Positions 1-6,673 are shown, numbered from the stretch's first letter. The stretch: 10,128 nt of DNA from Clostridia bacterium (GCA_017538005.1 JAFYJR010000053.1:1-10128); one strand, 5' to 3'. Notes: generated from the letters alone by a model not told the origin. Program-made: numbers and translations.

Positions 1-397
1 GGTAAGCGAACAGGCCGACGTTTACGTTGTCGGCGTGGGTCTTTGACTTGTCCTTAAACTGAGTCATGCGGCTCATCTCGCCGAACTGCGTATAGCAGTC
101 GAGAATCCAGGCGAGCTGCGCATGGGTCGGGACCTGGCTCTGAACGAAAAGAATGCTCTTTTCGGGATCAAGGCCTATGGCAATCATGAGAGCGTACATA
201 TTTCTTATCTGCTCTCTGAATTTCACCGGGTCCTGGCGGACCGTTATGGCATGCAGGTCCGCCACGCCGAAGGCGCAGTCATACTCCTCGGCGATGTCGC
301 TCCAGTTCTTGAGCGCGCCGAGATAGTTGCCGAGAGTGGGTGTGCCGCTCGGCTGTATGAGGCTTAAAACCTTTTTCTTCTTTACCTGTTCTTCCAT
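1..397 (-). CDS. trpS: Tryptophanyl-tRNA synthetase, N-terminal part (runs off the window)
   Basis: This cytoplasmic class I aminoacyl-tRNA synthetase charges tRNA-Trp with tryptophan using ATP. The 132 residues present are the start of the Rossmann catalytic domain. IQPSG at about residues 14-18 leads into the HIGH-like signature TLGNYLGAL at 21-29, followed by GVADLHAIT near 44-52 and CYTQFGEMSRMTQFKDKS further on, all typical of bacterial TrpRS. The remaining roughly 200 residues, including the KMSKS loop, lie beyond position 1. The ATG at 397-395 overlaps the TGA of the upstream aminotransferase (TGATG), and a modest GGGAG sits about 10 nt before it, so translation is probably coupled. 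No promoter or T-box leader is visible in front of trpS, and transcription most likely comes from the aminotransferase promoter. The family assignment is secure. Confidence 0.96.
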   Translation of the reverse strand, partial: MEEQVKKKKVLSLIQPSGTPTLGNYLGALKNWSDIAEEYDCAFGVADLHAITVRQDPVKFREQIRNMYALMIAIGLDPEKSILFVQSQVPTHAQLAWILDCYTQFGEMSRMTQFKDKSKTHADNVNVGLFAY

Positions 398-1578
398 CAG
401 AGCAATTCTCCCAATATCTTTATACCCTTCACCATATCCTCATCGGTAGGTGTAGAGAAGTTCAGTCTTATGTACTGTGTTGTTCCGTTTTCATCCGGCA
501 GGAAAGCCGTGCCGGGAACAACGGCAACCTTGTGCGCGGCGGCCGTTCTGCAGAAATCAAGCATATCCACACCGTCGGGAAGTTTGCACCAGACAAACAT
601 GCCGCCCTCAGGTCTGACGTACTCGAGTTTCGGACAAAACTTATCCAGAGCATCACACATGACGTTCAGTTTCTTGCGGTAGATGGCCTGCATCCGCTTT
701 ATGTGCTCGTTTATGTCGTTCTCTTTCATCCAGCGGTAAACGAGCATCTGATTAAACATAGCGGTGTGAACATCTTCAGTCTGCTTGCCCACCGTCATCT
801 TTGAAACGAGAGCGGCGGGTCCGAGCACATAACCCACGCGGATGCCGGGTGCTATGAGCTTGGAGAACGTACCTGCGTAGATTACGCGGCCTTCCGTGTC
901 CATTGACTTTATAGTCGGAAGATCCTCTCCGGCTACCCTGAGGTCGCCGTAAGGGTTGTCCTCAAGGATCAGAATGTCGTACTTTGAGGCGAGCTCGTAG
1001 AGCGCTTTTCTCTTCTCGAGTGACATGGTGTATCCGGTGGGATTCTGGAAATTCGGTATTGTGTAAAGGAATTTTACTTTACAGTCGCTCTTCAGTAATT
1101 CCTCAAGAGCATCTATGTCCAGTCCGTCCGGTTTCATGGGTACACCGCAGAGCTTAGCTCCGTATGAGCGGAAGCAGTTGAGCGAACCTATGAATGACGG
1201 ATCCTCACAGGCGATGCAGTCTCCCTCGTTGCAGAGGACCTTTGTCAGAAGTTCCATTATCTGCGTGGCACCGGACGTAACTATGAGCGCATCATAGTCC
1301 TCGCCCATGCCCTTGTTCTTAAGGTAGGATTTCAGTTCCGCGATGAGCGGGGCGTAACCTTCGGTTATGCCGTACTGCAGAGCGGAAATCGGATCCTCGC
1401 GGAAGATGTCTGACGCGATTTTTGAGATGGACTCAACGGGAAAAGCGTCAGGCGCCGGGTTTCCGGCCGCGAGGGAAATAACCTCCGGATCGGAAGTGGA
1501 CTTTAAAATCTCCCTGACCGCCGAGGGCTTAAGACCCGCTATTTTATTTGAAAATTCGTATGATTCTTTGACTGCCAT
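397..1578 (-). CDS. PLP-dependent aminotransferase, class I/II (fold type I)
   Basis: This cytoplasmic transaminase has 393 residues, normal for the family. Numbered from the chosen start, the fold-type I landmarks are LQYG (Tyr69), TSGATQ near 101-106, NFQNPTG with Asn179, EDNPY with Asp207 and Tyr210, the Schiff-base lysine Lys240 in GTFSKLIAPGIRVGY, and the substrate-carboxylate arginine Arg371 in YIRLNFSTP. The pattern resembles the LysN/2-aminoadipate and kynurenine aminotransferase branch, which also includes aromatic and broad-range enzymes. The true amino donor cannot be read from sequence. An ATG seven codons upstream (1599) is in frame, but it has no ribosome binding site and lies about where transcription should begin. 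The ATG at 1578 has AGAGG 8 nt before it, so I chose that one. The gene overlaps trpS downstream by one base and is divergent from fba. Confidence 0.93.
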   Translation of the reverse strand: MAVKESYEFSNKIAGLKPSAVREILKSTSDPEVISLAAGNPAPDAFPVESISKIASDIFREDPISALQYGITEGYAPLIAELKSYLKNKGMGEDYDALIVTSGATQIMELLTKVLCNEGDCIACEDPSFIGSLNCFRSYGAKLCGVPMKPDGLDIDALEELLKSDCKVKFLYTIPNFQNPTGYTMSLEKRKALYELASKYDILILEDNPYGDLRVAGEDLPTIKSMDTEGRVIYAGTFSKLIAPGIRVGYVLGPAALVSKMTVGKQTEDVHTAMFNQMLVYRWMKENDINEHIKRMQAIYRKKLNVMCDALDKFCPKLEYVRPEGGMFVWCKLPDGVDMLDFCRTAAAHKVAVVPGTAFLPDENGTTQYIRLNFSTPTDEDMVKGIKILGELL

Positions 1579-1605
1579 TTCATTCGCCTCTTTTAACATT
1601 TAATA

Positions 1606-1634
1606 ATTTTAACATATTACCATACCTTTGACAA
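1606..1634 (-). promoter_or_regulatory. Sigma-A promoter for aminotransferase-trpS
   Basis: On the minus strand, TTGTCA (1634-1629) and TAAAAT (1611-1606) are separated by exactly 17 nt, with one mismatch from consensus in each box. The predicted transcription start is near 1599-1601, giving a leader of only about 22 nt before the ATG at 1578. The -35 box lies on the same base pairs as the fba -35 box. Confidence 0.75.
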
Positions 1635-1656
1635 TGTAATTTTGCGGGGCTATAAT
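1628..1656 (+). promoter_or_regulatory. Perfect-consensus sigma-A promoter for fba
   Basis: TTGACA at 1628-1633 and TATAAT at 1651-1656 are separated by 17 nt, a full match to the vegetative consensus. Transcription should begin near 1663, leaving a leader of about 25 nt. That leader holds little beyond the AAAAGGAG ribosome binding site at 1673-1680. Confidence 0.9.
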
Positions 1657-1687
1657 GGTTTTGTAATTTATGAAAAGGAGTAATGTT

Positions 1688-2653
1688 ATGCCACTCGTAA
1701 ATACAGTTGATATGTTCAAAAAGGCCTATGACGGCGGTTACGCCGTAGGCGCGTTTAATGTTAACAACATGGAAATCGTCCAGGGCATTATGTCCGCGGT
1801 AGCAAAACTCAACGCTCCCGTAATCCTTCAGGTTTCCGCAGGCGCGAGAAAATATGCTTCTCATCCCTACCTCGTACACCTTGTAGAGGCGGCTCTCGAG
1901 GAGAATGACTCCCCCGTTGCGCTTCATCTCGACCACGGCGCAGACTTTGAAATCTGCAAGGACTGCATCGATGGCGGTTTCACATCAGTTATGATCGACT
2001 GCTCCTCAAAACCCTTTGAGGAAAATGTTGCCGAGACGAAGAAAGTCGTTGAGTACGCTCACGACCACGGTGTTACAGTCGAGGCAGAGCTCGGCTCACT
2101 CGCAGGCGTCGAGGACGATGTTCAAGTATCGGCCGAAGACTCATCCTACACCCGTCCCGAAGAGGTTGAGGAGTTTGTCTCCCGCACGGGCTGTGACTCT
2201 CTTGCAATCGCCATAGGCACAAGCCATGGCGCCTACAAGTTCACAGCCGAGCAGTGCACGAGAAATGCCGACGGCATACTCGTTCCTCCTCCGCTTCGCT
2301 TCGACATCCTCGAGGAAGTAAGCCGTCGTCTTCCGGGCTTCCCGATAGTCCTTCACGGCTCATCCTCAGTACCTCAGGAGTTTGTAAAGATTATAAATCA
2401 GTACGGCGGTCAGATGCCTGACGCGATCGGCATTCCGGAGGACCAGCTCCGCGAAGCCGCAAAGCTCGCCGTCTGCAAGATCAATATCGACTCCGACATC
2501 CGTCTCGCCATGACGGCGGCCATCCGTCAGCACTTCGCGGAGAACCCGTCACACTTCGATCCACGCCAGTATCTCACACCTGCCCGCCAGGCCGTGGAAG
2601 ACATGGTCGCTCACAAGATCGTAAACGTACTCGGCTGCGACGGCAAAGCATAA
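1688..2653 (+). CDS. fba: Class II fructose-1,6-bisphosphate aldolase
   Basis: This zinc-dependent aldolase reversibly splits fructose 1,6-bisphosphate into dihydroxyacetone phosphate and glyceraldehyde 3-phosphate in glycolysis and gluconeogenesis. It has 321 residues and covers the whole family. It opens with MPLVNTVDMFKKAY and GAFNVNN. It then has LHLDHG with catalytic Asp82 and zinc ligand His83, VEAELG with Glu134, AIGTSHGAYKF with zinc ligand His180, LHGSSSVP with zinc ligand His223, and KINIDSD with Asn266. The ligand roles come from family knowledge. A longer frame begins at 1670, but that stretch is the ribosome binding site itself (AAAAGGAG, 7 nt before the ATG at 1688), so 1688 is the start. 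It appears monocistronic, with a consensus promoter and its own terminator. A tagatose-bisphosphate aldolase is the main alternative, but the closeness to the Firmicute fba type makes fructose-bisphosphate more likely. Confidence 0.95.
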   Translation: MPLVNTVDMFKKAYDGGYAVGAFNVNNMEIVQGIMSAVAKLNAPVILQVSAGARKYASHPYLVHLVEAALEENDSPVALHLDHGADFEICKDCIDGGFTSVMIDCSSKPFEENVAETKKVVEYAHDHGVTVEAELGSLAGVEDDVQVSAEDSSYTRPEEVEEFVSRTGCDSLAIAIGTSHGAYKFTAEQCTRNADGILVPPPLRFDILEEVSRRLPGFPIVLHGSSSVPQEFVKIINQYGGQMPDAIGIPEDQLREAAKLAVCKINIDSDIRLAMTAAIRQHFAENPSHFDPRQYLTPARQAVEDMVAHKIVNVLGCDGKA

Positions 2654-2662
2654 AATTAAAAG

Positions 2663-2695
2663 AAAAGACCTCCCGATTTCGGGAGGTCTTTTTTT
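2663..2695. terminator. Bidirectional intrinsic terminator between fba and the hydrolase pair
   Basis: GACCTCCCG (2667-2675) pairs with CGGGAGGTC (2680-2688) around the loop ATTT. The stem is extended by AAAA on the left and TTTT on the right and is followed by a T tract to 2695. The A run on the left gives a U tract on the other strand, and the hydrolase stop codon at 2696-2694 abuts the hairpin, so it should end both convergent units. Confidence 0.92.
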
Positions 2696-3602
2696 AATAC
2701 AATTTGTTTTTCTTTAAAAACTCCACGCCGTAGTTTGCGCATCGTTTTGAGAAGTTCTGAACGAGGCAGTGACCGGCGAGTTTAATCGTGTGGATTTCCG
2801 TACCCTTAGGCAGAGATTTTGAGAGTTTCTTTACCTTTGACTTCGGTACAAAGAGGTCAAGTCCGCCCCAGACAAGCAGCACGGGCTGCTTTATCTTCTT
2901 CATATCCTCATACTCGGGATGCGAGGCCTTGGAACTCATATAGCAGAGGCCCTTGCCGGTATCTTTGAGTTTGAGCGAATCGGCAGCGAGTGAAACGTCA
3001 TACTTCGCGATGTATCTCGGAGAGGATGTCGCAAAGAGAAGAACAAGTTTCACGAGCGCGTCGTACGGCATGACATATTTGAGTGCCGTATCCATCATGG
3101 CGCCCATCCACTTCATCTGAAACATCTTCGACATAATGCCCGGTACATTGAACATAAACATCGGGGCATAGAGCAGATACGCAGAGGCCTTGTCATAATC
3201 GGTGTTTGCTATGTCGAGAGTCACGGAGCCGCCCATCGAATGACCGACAATTATCCATTTTCCCGGATGCTTTTCTTTCGAGTCAATGTAGTCGATCAGA
3301 GCGAGAAGGAGTTCAAGACGGGGCACATATTTTATCCCCTTTGTCTCCCTCGTTGAGAAACCGAAGTCCGGAAGGTCCACGCGCACGCAGCGGAATCCGG
3401 CCTTCGTATACCGCTCGACAAGTTCATCGTAAAATGTCGTGTTGCAGCCGAAGCCGTGAATCATGAACATTTTACCTTTTTCCTTGCCTTTTGCGGGATC
3501 GGTTCTGTAGTGAAGCCTGTAATCACCATAATCGAAATACTCACTGTTTGCAAAAGGCCAACCGGGAGTCTGCTTGTTCTCAATAAACTCGATTTTTCTC
3601 AT
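2694..3602 (-). CDS. Alpha/beta hydrolase, cytosolic member of a tandem pair
   Basis: This is an alpha/beta-fold hydrolase of 302 residues whose substrate is unknown. From the chosen start, the oxyanion-hole motif HGFG is at 49-52, the nucleophile elbow GHSMGG places Ser122, Asp249 lies in GGLDLF, and His278 lies in AGHCLVQN, so the Ser-Asp-His triad is complete. The segment between about 145 and 235 is the expected lid region. It is Met-rich and hydrophobic, which suits a lipid or other apolar ester, but this is inference. No signal peptide or membrane anchor is visible. A longer frame starts at 3641, but it would run 42 nt into the upstream gene. The ATG at 3602 has AAGAGG 8 nt upstream and forms an ATGA overlap with the upstream stop, so I chose it. 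Its closest visible relative is the gene immediately upstream. Confidence 0.9.
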   Translation of the reverse strand: MRKIEFIENKQTPGWPFANSEYFDYGDYRLHYRTDPAKGKEKGKMFMIHGFGCNTTFYDELVERYTKAGFRCVRVDLPDFGFSTRETKGIKYVPRLELLLALIDYIDSKEKHPGKWIIVGHSMGGSVTLDIANTDYDKASAYLLYAPMFMFNVPGIMSKMFQMKWMGAMMDTALKYVMPYDALVKLVLLFATSSPRYIAKYDVSLAADSLKLKDTGKGLCYMSSKASHPEYEDMKKIKQPVLLVWGGLDLFVPKSKVKKLSKSLPKGTEIHTIKLAGHCLVQNFSKRCANYGVEFLKKNKLY

Positions 3603-4615
3603 ATGTTGTTCCTCTTGAGGAATGCGAGAGTCTCTTCGCATACTTCCCCGGCGCAGTTCTGTACAAGACAGTGACCTGCTATCGGTACGACGGTAACATC
3701 GGGATTTTTAAGTGATGCCTGGAATTTCTTAACCACTGAAGGCATATTGAAGAGGTCCATCTTGCCCCAGAAGAGTTTTATCGGAAGGTCAACTTTGCCC
3801 ATGTCCTCGTAAAGAGTCGGTTTCGCGCGCGCCATCATATAACACATGGCTGTACCGGTCTTCGGAACGGTGAGGCCGTCTGCAAATTTCTTTGTGTCAA
3901 AGAGGACAGAGTAGCGTACATCGACCGTCATAAGCATGATGACCGCCTTGACTACAGGGTCATGTGAGCACGCGGGACCGAAGATCTTGTCCATCAGATT
4001 GCATACGGGCTCAAGCGTTACAAAGTTCTTTACGAAGTTCGGAGCGTTTACCGCAACCATCGGAGCGTAGAGCAGAACGCATGAAAATCTGTCCTTGTAC
4101 TCGTTCGCAAGGTTCATGGCAATACCGCCGCCCATTGAGTGACCCATCAGGATCCATTTGCCCGCGGGTACCTTGCCGGAATTATCGATAAGATCGAGCA
4201 CGTGCATAAGAAGCTGCTCGCGGGGTATGGGTGCGACATCCTTTGTCTCACGTGTGGAAAAACCGCAGTCCGGAACATCGGGACGGAAGCAGACATAACC
4301 CTTCTTTGTGAGTATCTCAACCATCTCATCCCAGAATCTCGTGTTGCATGAGAAACCGTGGATCATGAACATCTTGCCGACAACGGGAACACCCGCCGCG
4401 GGGAAGTCGACCTGGTAATGGATGGTATAGTCGCCTTCCTTATAATACTGACTGTTCTCATAAGGCGTGCCGTCAATTGGCTGAATCACCGTCTCACGGG
4501 CGGTTTCCTGCAGCCATTTCCAGCAATGTACGCCTGCCGCGCCGGCAGCGGAAGCAGTAGCGGTACCACCGAGAACAGCAAAAGCGCCGAGTTTTGCGAG
4601 ATTATTTTTATTCAT
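3599..4615 (-). CDS. Alpha/beta hydrolase with N-terminal membrane anchor
   Basis: This is the first gene of the hydrolase pair, with 338 residues. Residues about 7-30 form an Ala/Gly-rich hydrophobic segment after a short basic N-terminus (MNKNNLAKLG), which reads as an uncleaved anchor or weak signal peptide. There is no lipobox. The catalytic domain starts near residue 55: HGFS at 86-89, GHSMGG with nucleophile Ser160, Asp287 in GKMDLF, and His315 in AGHCLVQN. It shares with the downstream paralogue the strings KMFMIHGF, GFSTRET, LLYAPM and AGHCLVQN, so the two arose by duplication. The start has AGGAGG 7 nt upstream and a promoter at 4655-4683. Some family members are monoacylglycerol lipases or esterases, but the substrate cannot be assigned here. 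Whether the domain faces outward or inward is uncertain. Confidence 0.9.
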   Translation of the reverse strand: MNKNNLAKLGAFAVLGGTATASAAGAAGVHCWKWLQETARETVIQPIDGTPYENSQYYKEGDYTIHYQVDFPAAGVPVVGKMFMIHGFSCNTRFWDEMVEILTKKGYVCFRPDVPDCGFSTRETKDVAPIPREQLLMHVLDLIDNSGKVPAGKWILMGHSMGGGIAMNLANEYKDRFSCVLLYAPMVAVNAPNFVKNFVTLEPVCNLMDKIFGPACSHDPVVKAVIMLMTVDVRYSVLFDTKKFADGLTVPKTGTAMCYMMARAKPTLYEDMGKVDLPIKLFWGKMDLFNMPSVVKKFQASLKNPDVTVVPIAGHCLVQNCAGEVCEETLAFLKRNNI

Positions 4616-4654
4616 CAGAAGACCTCCTAAATCATACAGAGCAATTATGGTTTT

Positions 4655-4683
4655 ATTATACTTATAAAACGCGTGTATTACAA
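4655..4683 (-). promoter_or_regulatory. Sigma-A promoter for the hydrolase pair
   Basis: On the minus strand, TTGTAA (4683-4678) and TATAAT (4660-4655) are 17 nt apart. The -10 is perfect and the -35 matches 4 of 6. Transcription should begin near 4648, about 33 nt before the ATG at 4615. The upstream edge of the -35 box is 11 bp from the CIRCE element. Confidence 0.75.
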
Positions 4684-4694
4684 GAATGCAGTTT

Positions 4695-4721
4695 TTAGCA
4701 CTCTCTTTGTATAAGTGCTAA
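4695..4721. promoter_or_regulatory. CIRCE operator (HrcA binding site)
   Basis: TTAGCACTC (4695-4703), nine bases, then AAGTGCTAA (4713-4721). The established CIRCE consensus is TTAGCACTC-N9-GAGTGCTAA. Spacing is exact and 17 of 18 arm positions match, the one difference being A for G at 4713. HrcA, the heat-sensitive repressor of groE and dnaK operons, is the expected ligand. It lies between the divergent hydrolase and hsp20 promoters rather than on either core promoter. Confidence 0.9.
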
Positions 4722-4735
4722 ATATTTACAATTTG

Positions 4736-4766
4736 TTCACACTTTTTGAAAATATCGTGCTATAAT
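4736..4766 (+). promoter_or_regulatory. Extended -10 promoter for hsp20
   Basis: TATAAT at 4761-4766 is preceded by TGC (4758-4760), making an extended -10 (TGnTATAAT). The best -35 candidate, TTCACA at 4736-4741, is 19 nt away and weak, so the extended -10 probably carries the promoter. The predicted start is near 4773, with a leader of about 28 nt. Confidence 0.7.
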
Positions 4767-4800
4767 ATGACTTGTAAAAAACCAAAAGGAGGTTTTAAAA

Positions 4801-5232
4801 ATGAGGAATTTTTTAACACTCTATGATCCTTTCAGAGAAATGGACAACTTCGAACGTCACTTCTTTGACTCGCCTTTCTTCGGCACATCAACTTCCTCAA
4901 TGGCAGGATTCTCAACAGATATCACCGATGAAGGTGCTTCATACAAGCTGACCGCAGATCTTCCCGGTTTCTCAAAGGACGACATCAAGATCGACATCAA
5001 CGACAACACTCTGACCCTTTCGGCAGAGCGTCACTCCGAATTCGAGGAGCACGAGAAGAAGAACAAGTACATCAGGGTTGAGCGTTCCTACGGCTCATAC
5101 TCCCGCTCGTTTGACCTTACGGGTATCAAAACAGATGATATCACCGCAAGCTATGAAAACGGCGTCCTGACACTCGAACTCCCGAAGCAGGATGAAGTCA
5201 AACCGGTTTCAAGACGTCTTGAGATCAAATAA
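4801..5232 (+). CDS. hsp20: Small heat-shock protein, Hsp20/alpha-crystallin family
   Basis: This is an ATP-independent holdase chaperone of 143 residues that should form oligomers and hold unfolding cytosolic proteins for refolding by DnaK. It has a short Phe-rich N-terminal arm (about 1-37), then the alpha-crystallin domain (about 38-130) with ADLPGFSKDDIKI, NTLTLSAER and the conserved GVLTLELPK near 121-129. The C-terminal tail ends in RRLEIK, where Leu140-Glu-Ile142 serves as the I/L-x-I anchor that docks on a neighbouring subunit. AAAAGGAGG lies 8 nt before the ATG. The gene is monocistronic, sits about 80 bp downstream of a CIRCE element and ends in a strong terminator. This points to HrcA control, a guess from position rather than a demonstrated link. 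Confidence 0.96.
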   Translation: MRNFLTLYDPFREMDNFERHFFDSPFFGTSTSSMAGFSTDITDEGASYKLTADLPGFSKDDIKIDINDNTLTLSAERHSEFEEHEKKNKYIRVERSYGSYSRSFDLTGIKTDDITASYENGVLTLELPKQDEVKPVSRRLEIK

Positions 5233-5256
5233 CTCTTAAAAACCCCATAAACCCGG

Positions 5257-5290
5257 AAAGGACCGATGCCCACGCATCGGTCCTTTTCTT
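5257..5290 (+). terminator. Intrinsic terminator of hsp20
   Basis: A 13-bp stem, AAAGGACCGATGC (5257-5269) with GCATCGGTCCTTT (5274-5286), closes the loop CCAC and is followed by a T-rich tract (TTTTCTTTT). It lies between the convergent hsp20 and yabE-like genes. On the other strand the U tract is only about three bases, so it is probably weaker for the yabE-like transcript. Confidence 0.92.
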
Positions 5291-5297
5291 TTATTCT

Positions 5298-6551
5298 TTA
5301 TCCGTTGCCCCACTTCAAAACATAGATGGCAACCTGTCTGTTACCCCACTGGATACATTCATTGTAAGTATCGAAGTAAAGGTCTATGGTAACGCCGCTG
5401 TCAGTGTAGGCGAAACCGCCCGTATCCGCCGCAATGCAGTAACCGTATGTGTACTTACCGTCAGTCGTTACGACATAGAGCTCGGAGCCGTACGGTATCT
5501 GTCTCGGGTCCACGGCCACGTGACCCGACTGAGCGAGACGGCCCGAAGCGGTGCCCTTACCCGGTGTTGAATAGTAGGCCGTGGAGTTACCGACAATCGT
5601 GGTAATTACATTGACCGGTATACCGTCCTGAAGAGGATAAGGCATCGGGATAGCGGAGAGCTGAGATCCGGTATCAAGCATTTTTACCTTGGTGCCGTTT
5701 ACCACTATCTTGTTTACGGCCGCGGATTCAATCTTTTCGGAAACCTTTGTTGATTTCGTGACCTTTCCGTTTACATATTTATCTCTGTAAACAACGGTCT
5801 TCTGACCGTCCTTTCCTTCCTGTTCAACCTTGGATTCGCCTTTATAAACGCTTGCGGAGGTCTTGTAAATCGTTTCAAACTTAATAGACTCAACAGCCGT
5901 GCGTTCCTCATACTTGACACGGTATACAGTTACGGTCTTACCGGCTTTGAGTTCGGTATCAAGGGAAGGGCTGACCTCATCCTCGTCACCGAGCTCAATG
6001 TTAAGCTCGTTTAAAACATCCGCAACCGTACCGTTCAGGAACTCGGCCTCAAGCTGCTTACCGTCAACGATGACATCCACCGTGAAGGCACGCGTTATTT
6101 TTATTGTCATGTTGTCTACAAGGGGATCGGTCTCCTTGTAGTTCATCTTGTCGGCAGGTCTGCAAGTGAGCCCTGCTTCAGAGAGCGCATCTGAAACCGT
6201 ACCCGCAATCCAGACTTCGGTGATTTCACCGTCGTCATCAATTGTTACCGGAATGGCACGTCTGACAACAATTTTGTTACCTTTTCGCGCGCTTTTTCCG
6301 ACAAAGAAGCTGTTCGAATCCAGGTAATCTTTTTCCCCAAGAGTGATGCCTGCCTGGTCGATTATCTTCCGGGCGCTGCGTTCAGAAGTCGTAACCTTTA
6401 TCACCGAACCGTCCGCCTCTACATTTACCGTGTAAGTCGACATTGCGGACGCGACCATTGTACCTATGACGAATACTCCCAAAAAGAGCATCGCGAGGAA
6501 ACGGCCGGAGGACGGTGTAAAGGTTTTACGCTTGTCTTCTGTTTTTACCAT
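5298..6551 (-). CDS. yabE: YabE-like cell-wall protein: DUF348 repeats, G5 and 3D domains
   Basis: This is a 417-residue exported or membrane-anchored protein related to Bacillus YabE and to the resuscitation-promoting factor group. A charged N-terminus is followed by one hydrophobic segment (about 18-36) that acts as signal or anchor. Three DUF348 units follow at about 41-97, 100-155 and 157-210, then a G5 domain at about 213-288. The 3D domain (about 322-414) keeps its three aspartates: Asp348 in VAVDPR, Asp376 in AADTGG and Asp390 in VTIDLYF. By family knowledge the 3D fold resembles the catalytic core of MltA-type lytic transglycosylases, so a role in peptidoglycan cleavage or remodelling is likely. 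The ATG has AAAGGAG 7 nt upstream. It is a single-gene unit with a perfect promoter. In many Firmicutes yabE lies near metG, tatD and ksgA; here it does not. Confidence 0.92.
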   Translation of the reverse strand: MVKTEDKRKTFTPSSGRFLAMLFLGVFVIGTMVASAMSTYTVNVEADGSVIKVTTSERSARKIIDQAGITLGEKDYLDSNSFFVGKSARKGNKIVVRRAIPVTIDDDGEITEVWIAGTVSDALSEAGLTCRPADKMNYKETDPLVDNMTIKITRAFTVDVIVDGKQLEAEFLNGTVADVLNELNIELGDEDEVSPSLDTELKAGKTVTVYRVKYEERTAVESIKFETIYKTSASVYKGESKVEQEGKDGQKTVVYRDKYVNGKVTKSTKVSEKIESAAVNKIVVNGTKVKMLDTGSQLSAIPMPYPLQDGIPVNVITTIVGNSTAYYSTPGKGTASGRLAQSGHVAVDPRQIPYGSELYVVTTDGKYTYGYCIAADTGGFAYTDSGVTIDLYFDTYNECIQWGNRQVAIYVLKWGNG

Positions 6552-6567
6552 CCAAGATCTCCTTTGG

Positions 6568-6588
6568 CAAAGCCGAAATTTGGCTTTG
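6568..6588 (-). promoter_or_regulatory. Leader hairpin next to the yabE-like ribosome binding site
   Basis: In the yabE-like transcript CAAAGCC and GGCTTTG form a perfect 7-bp stem with a 7-nt loop (AAATTTC). The stem ends two bases before the AAAGGAG ribosome binding site (6565-6559). It lies wholly in the predicted leader of about 40 nt. It may protect the 5' end or influence translation; no ligand or partner is evident. Confidence 0.5.
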
Positions 6589-6595
6589 CGCGGCT

Positions 6596-6624
6596 ATTAT
6601 AGGTAAAAACATATATAATGTCAA
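6596..6624 (-). promoter_or_regulatory. Perfect-consensus sigma-A promoter for the yabE-like gene
   Basis: On the minus strand TTGACA (6624-6619) and TATAAT (6601-6596) are separated by exactly 17 nt. The predicted start is near 6589, so the leader of about 40 nt begins at the hairpin just downstream. Confidence 0.9.
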
Positions 6625-6673
6625 ATTTATAAGAGGGGTGTTTTTGTGCACCTTGCATAAAAAATTTAAAAAA

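Noticed and set aside
122..367. Rightward open frame opposite trpS
   Set aside because: The other strand translates cleanly into TrpRS with its signature motifs, so this frame is a shadow.
1579..1605. T-box leader for the aminotransferase-trpS operon
   Set aside because: The leader is only about 22 nt. There is no specifier loop or T-box sequence.
1580..1936. Leftward open frame of 118 codons across the fba start
   Set aside because: It is antisense to the fba N-terminus and would cover both promoters. It has no family resemblance.
3603..3641. N-terminal extension of the second hydrolase
   Set aside because: The extra 13 codons lie inside the upstream gene and have no ribosome binding site. 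The ATGA overlap with AAGAGG decides for 3602.
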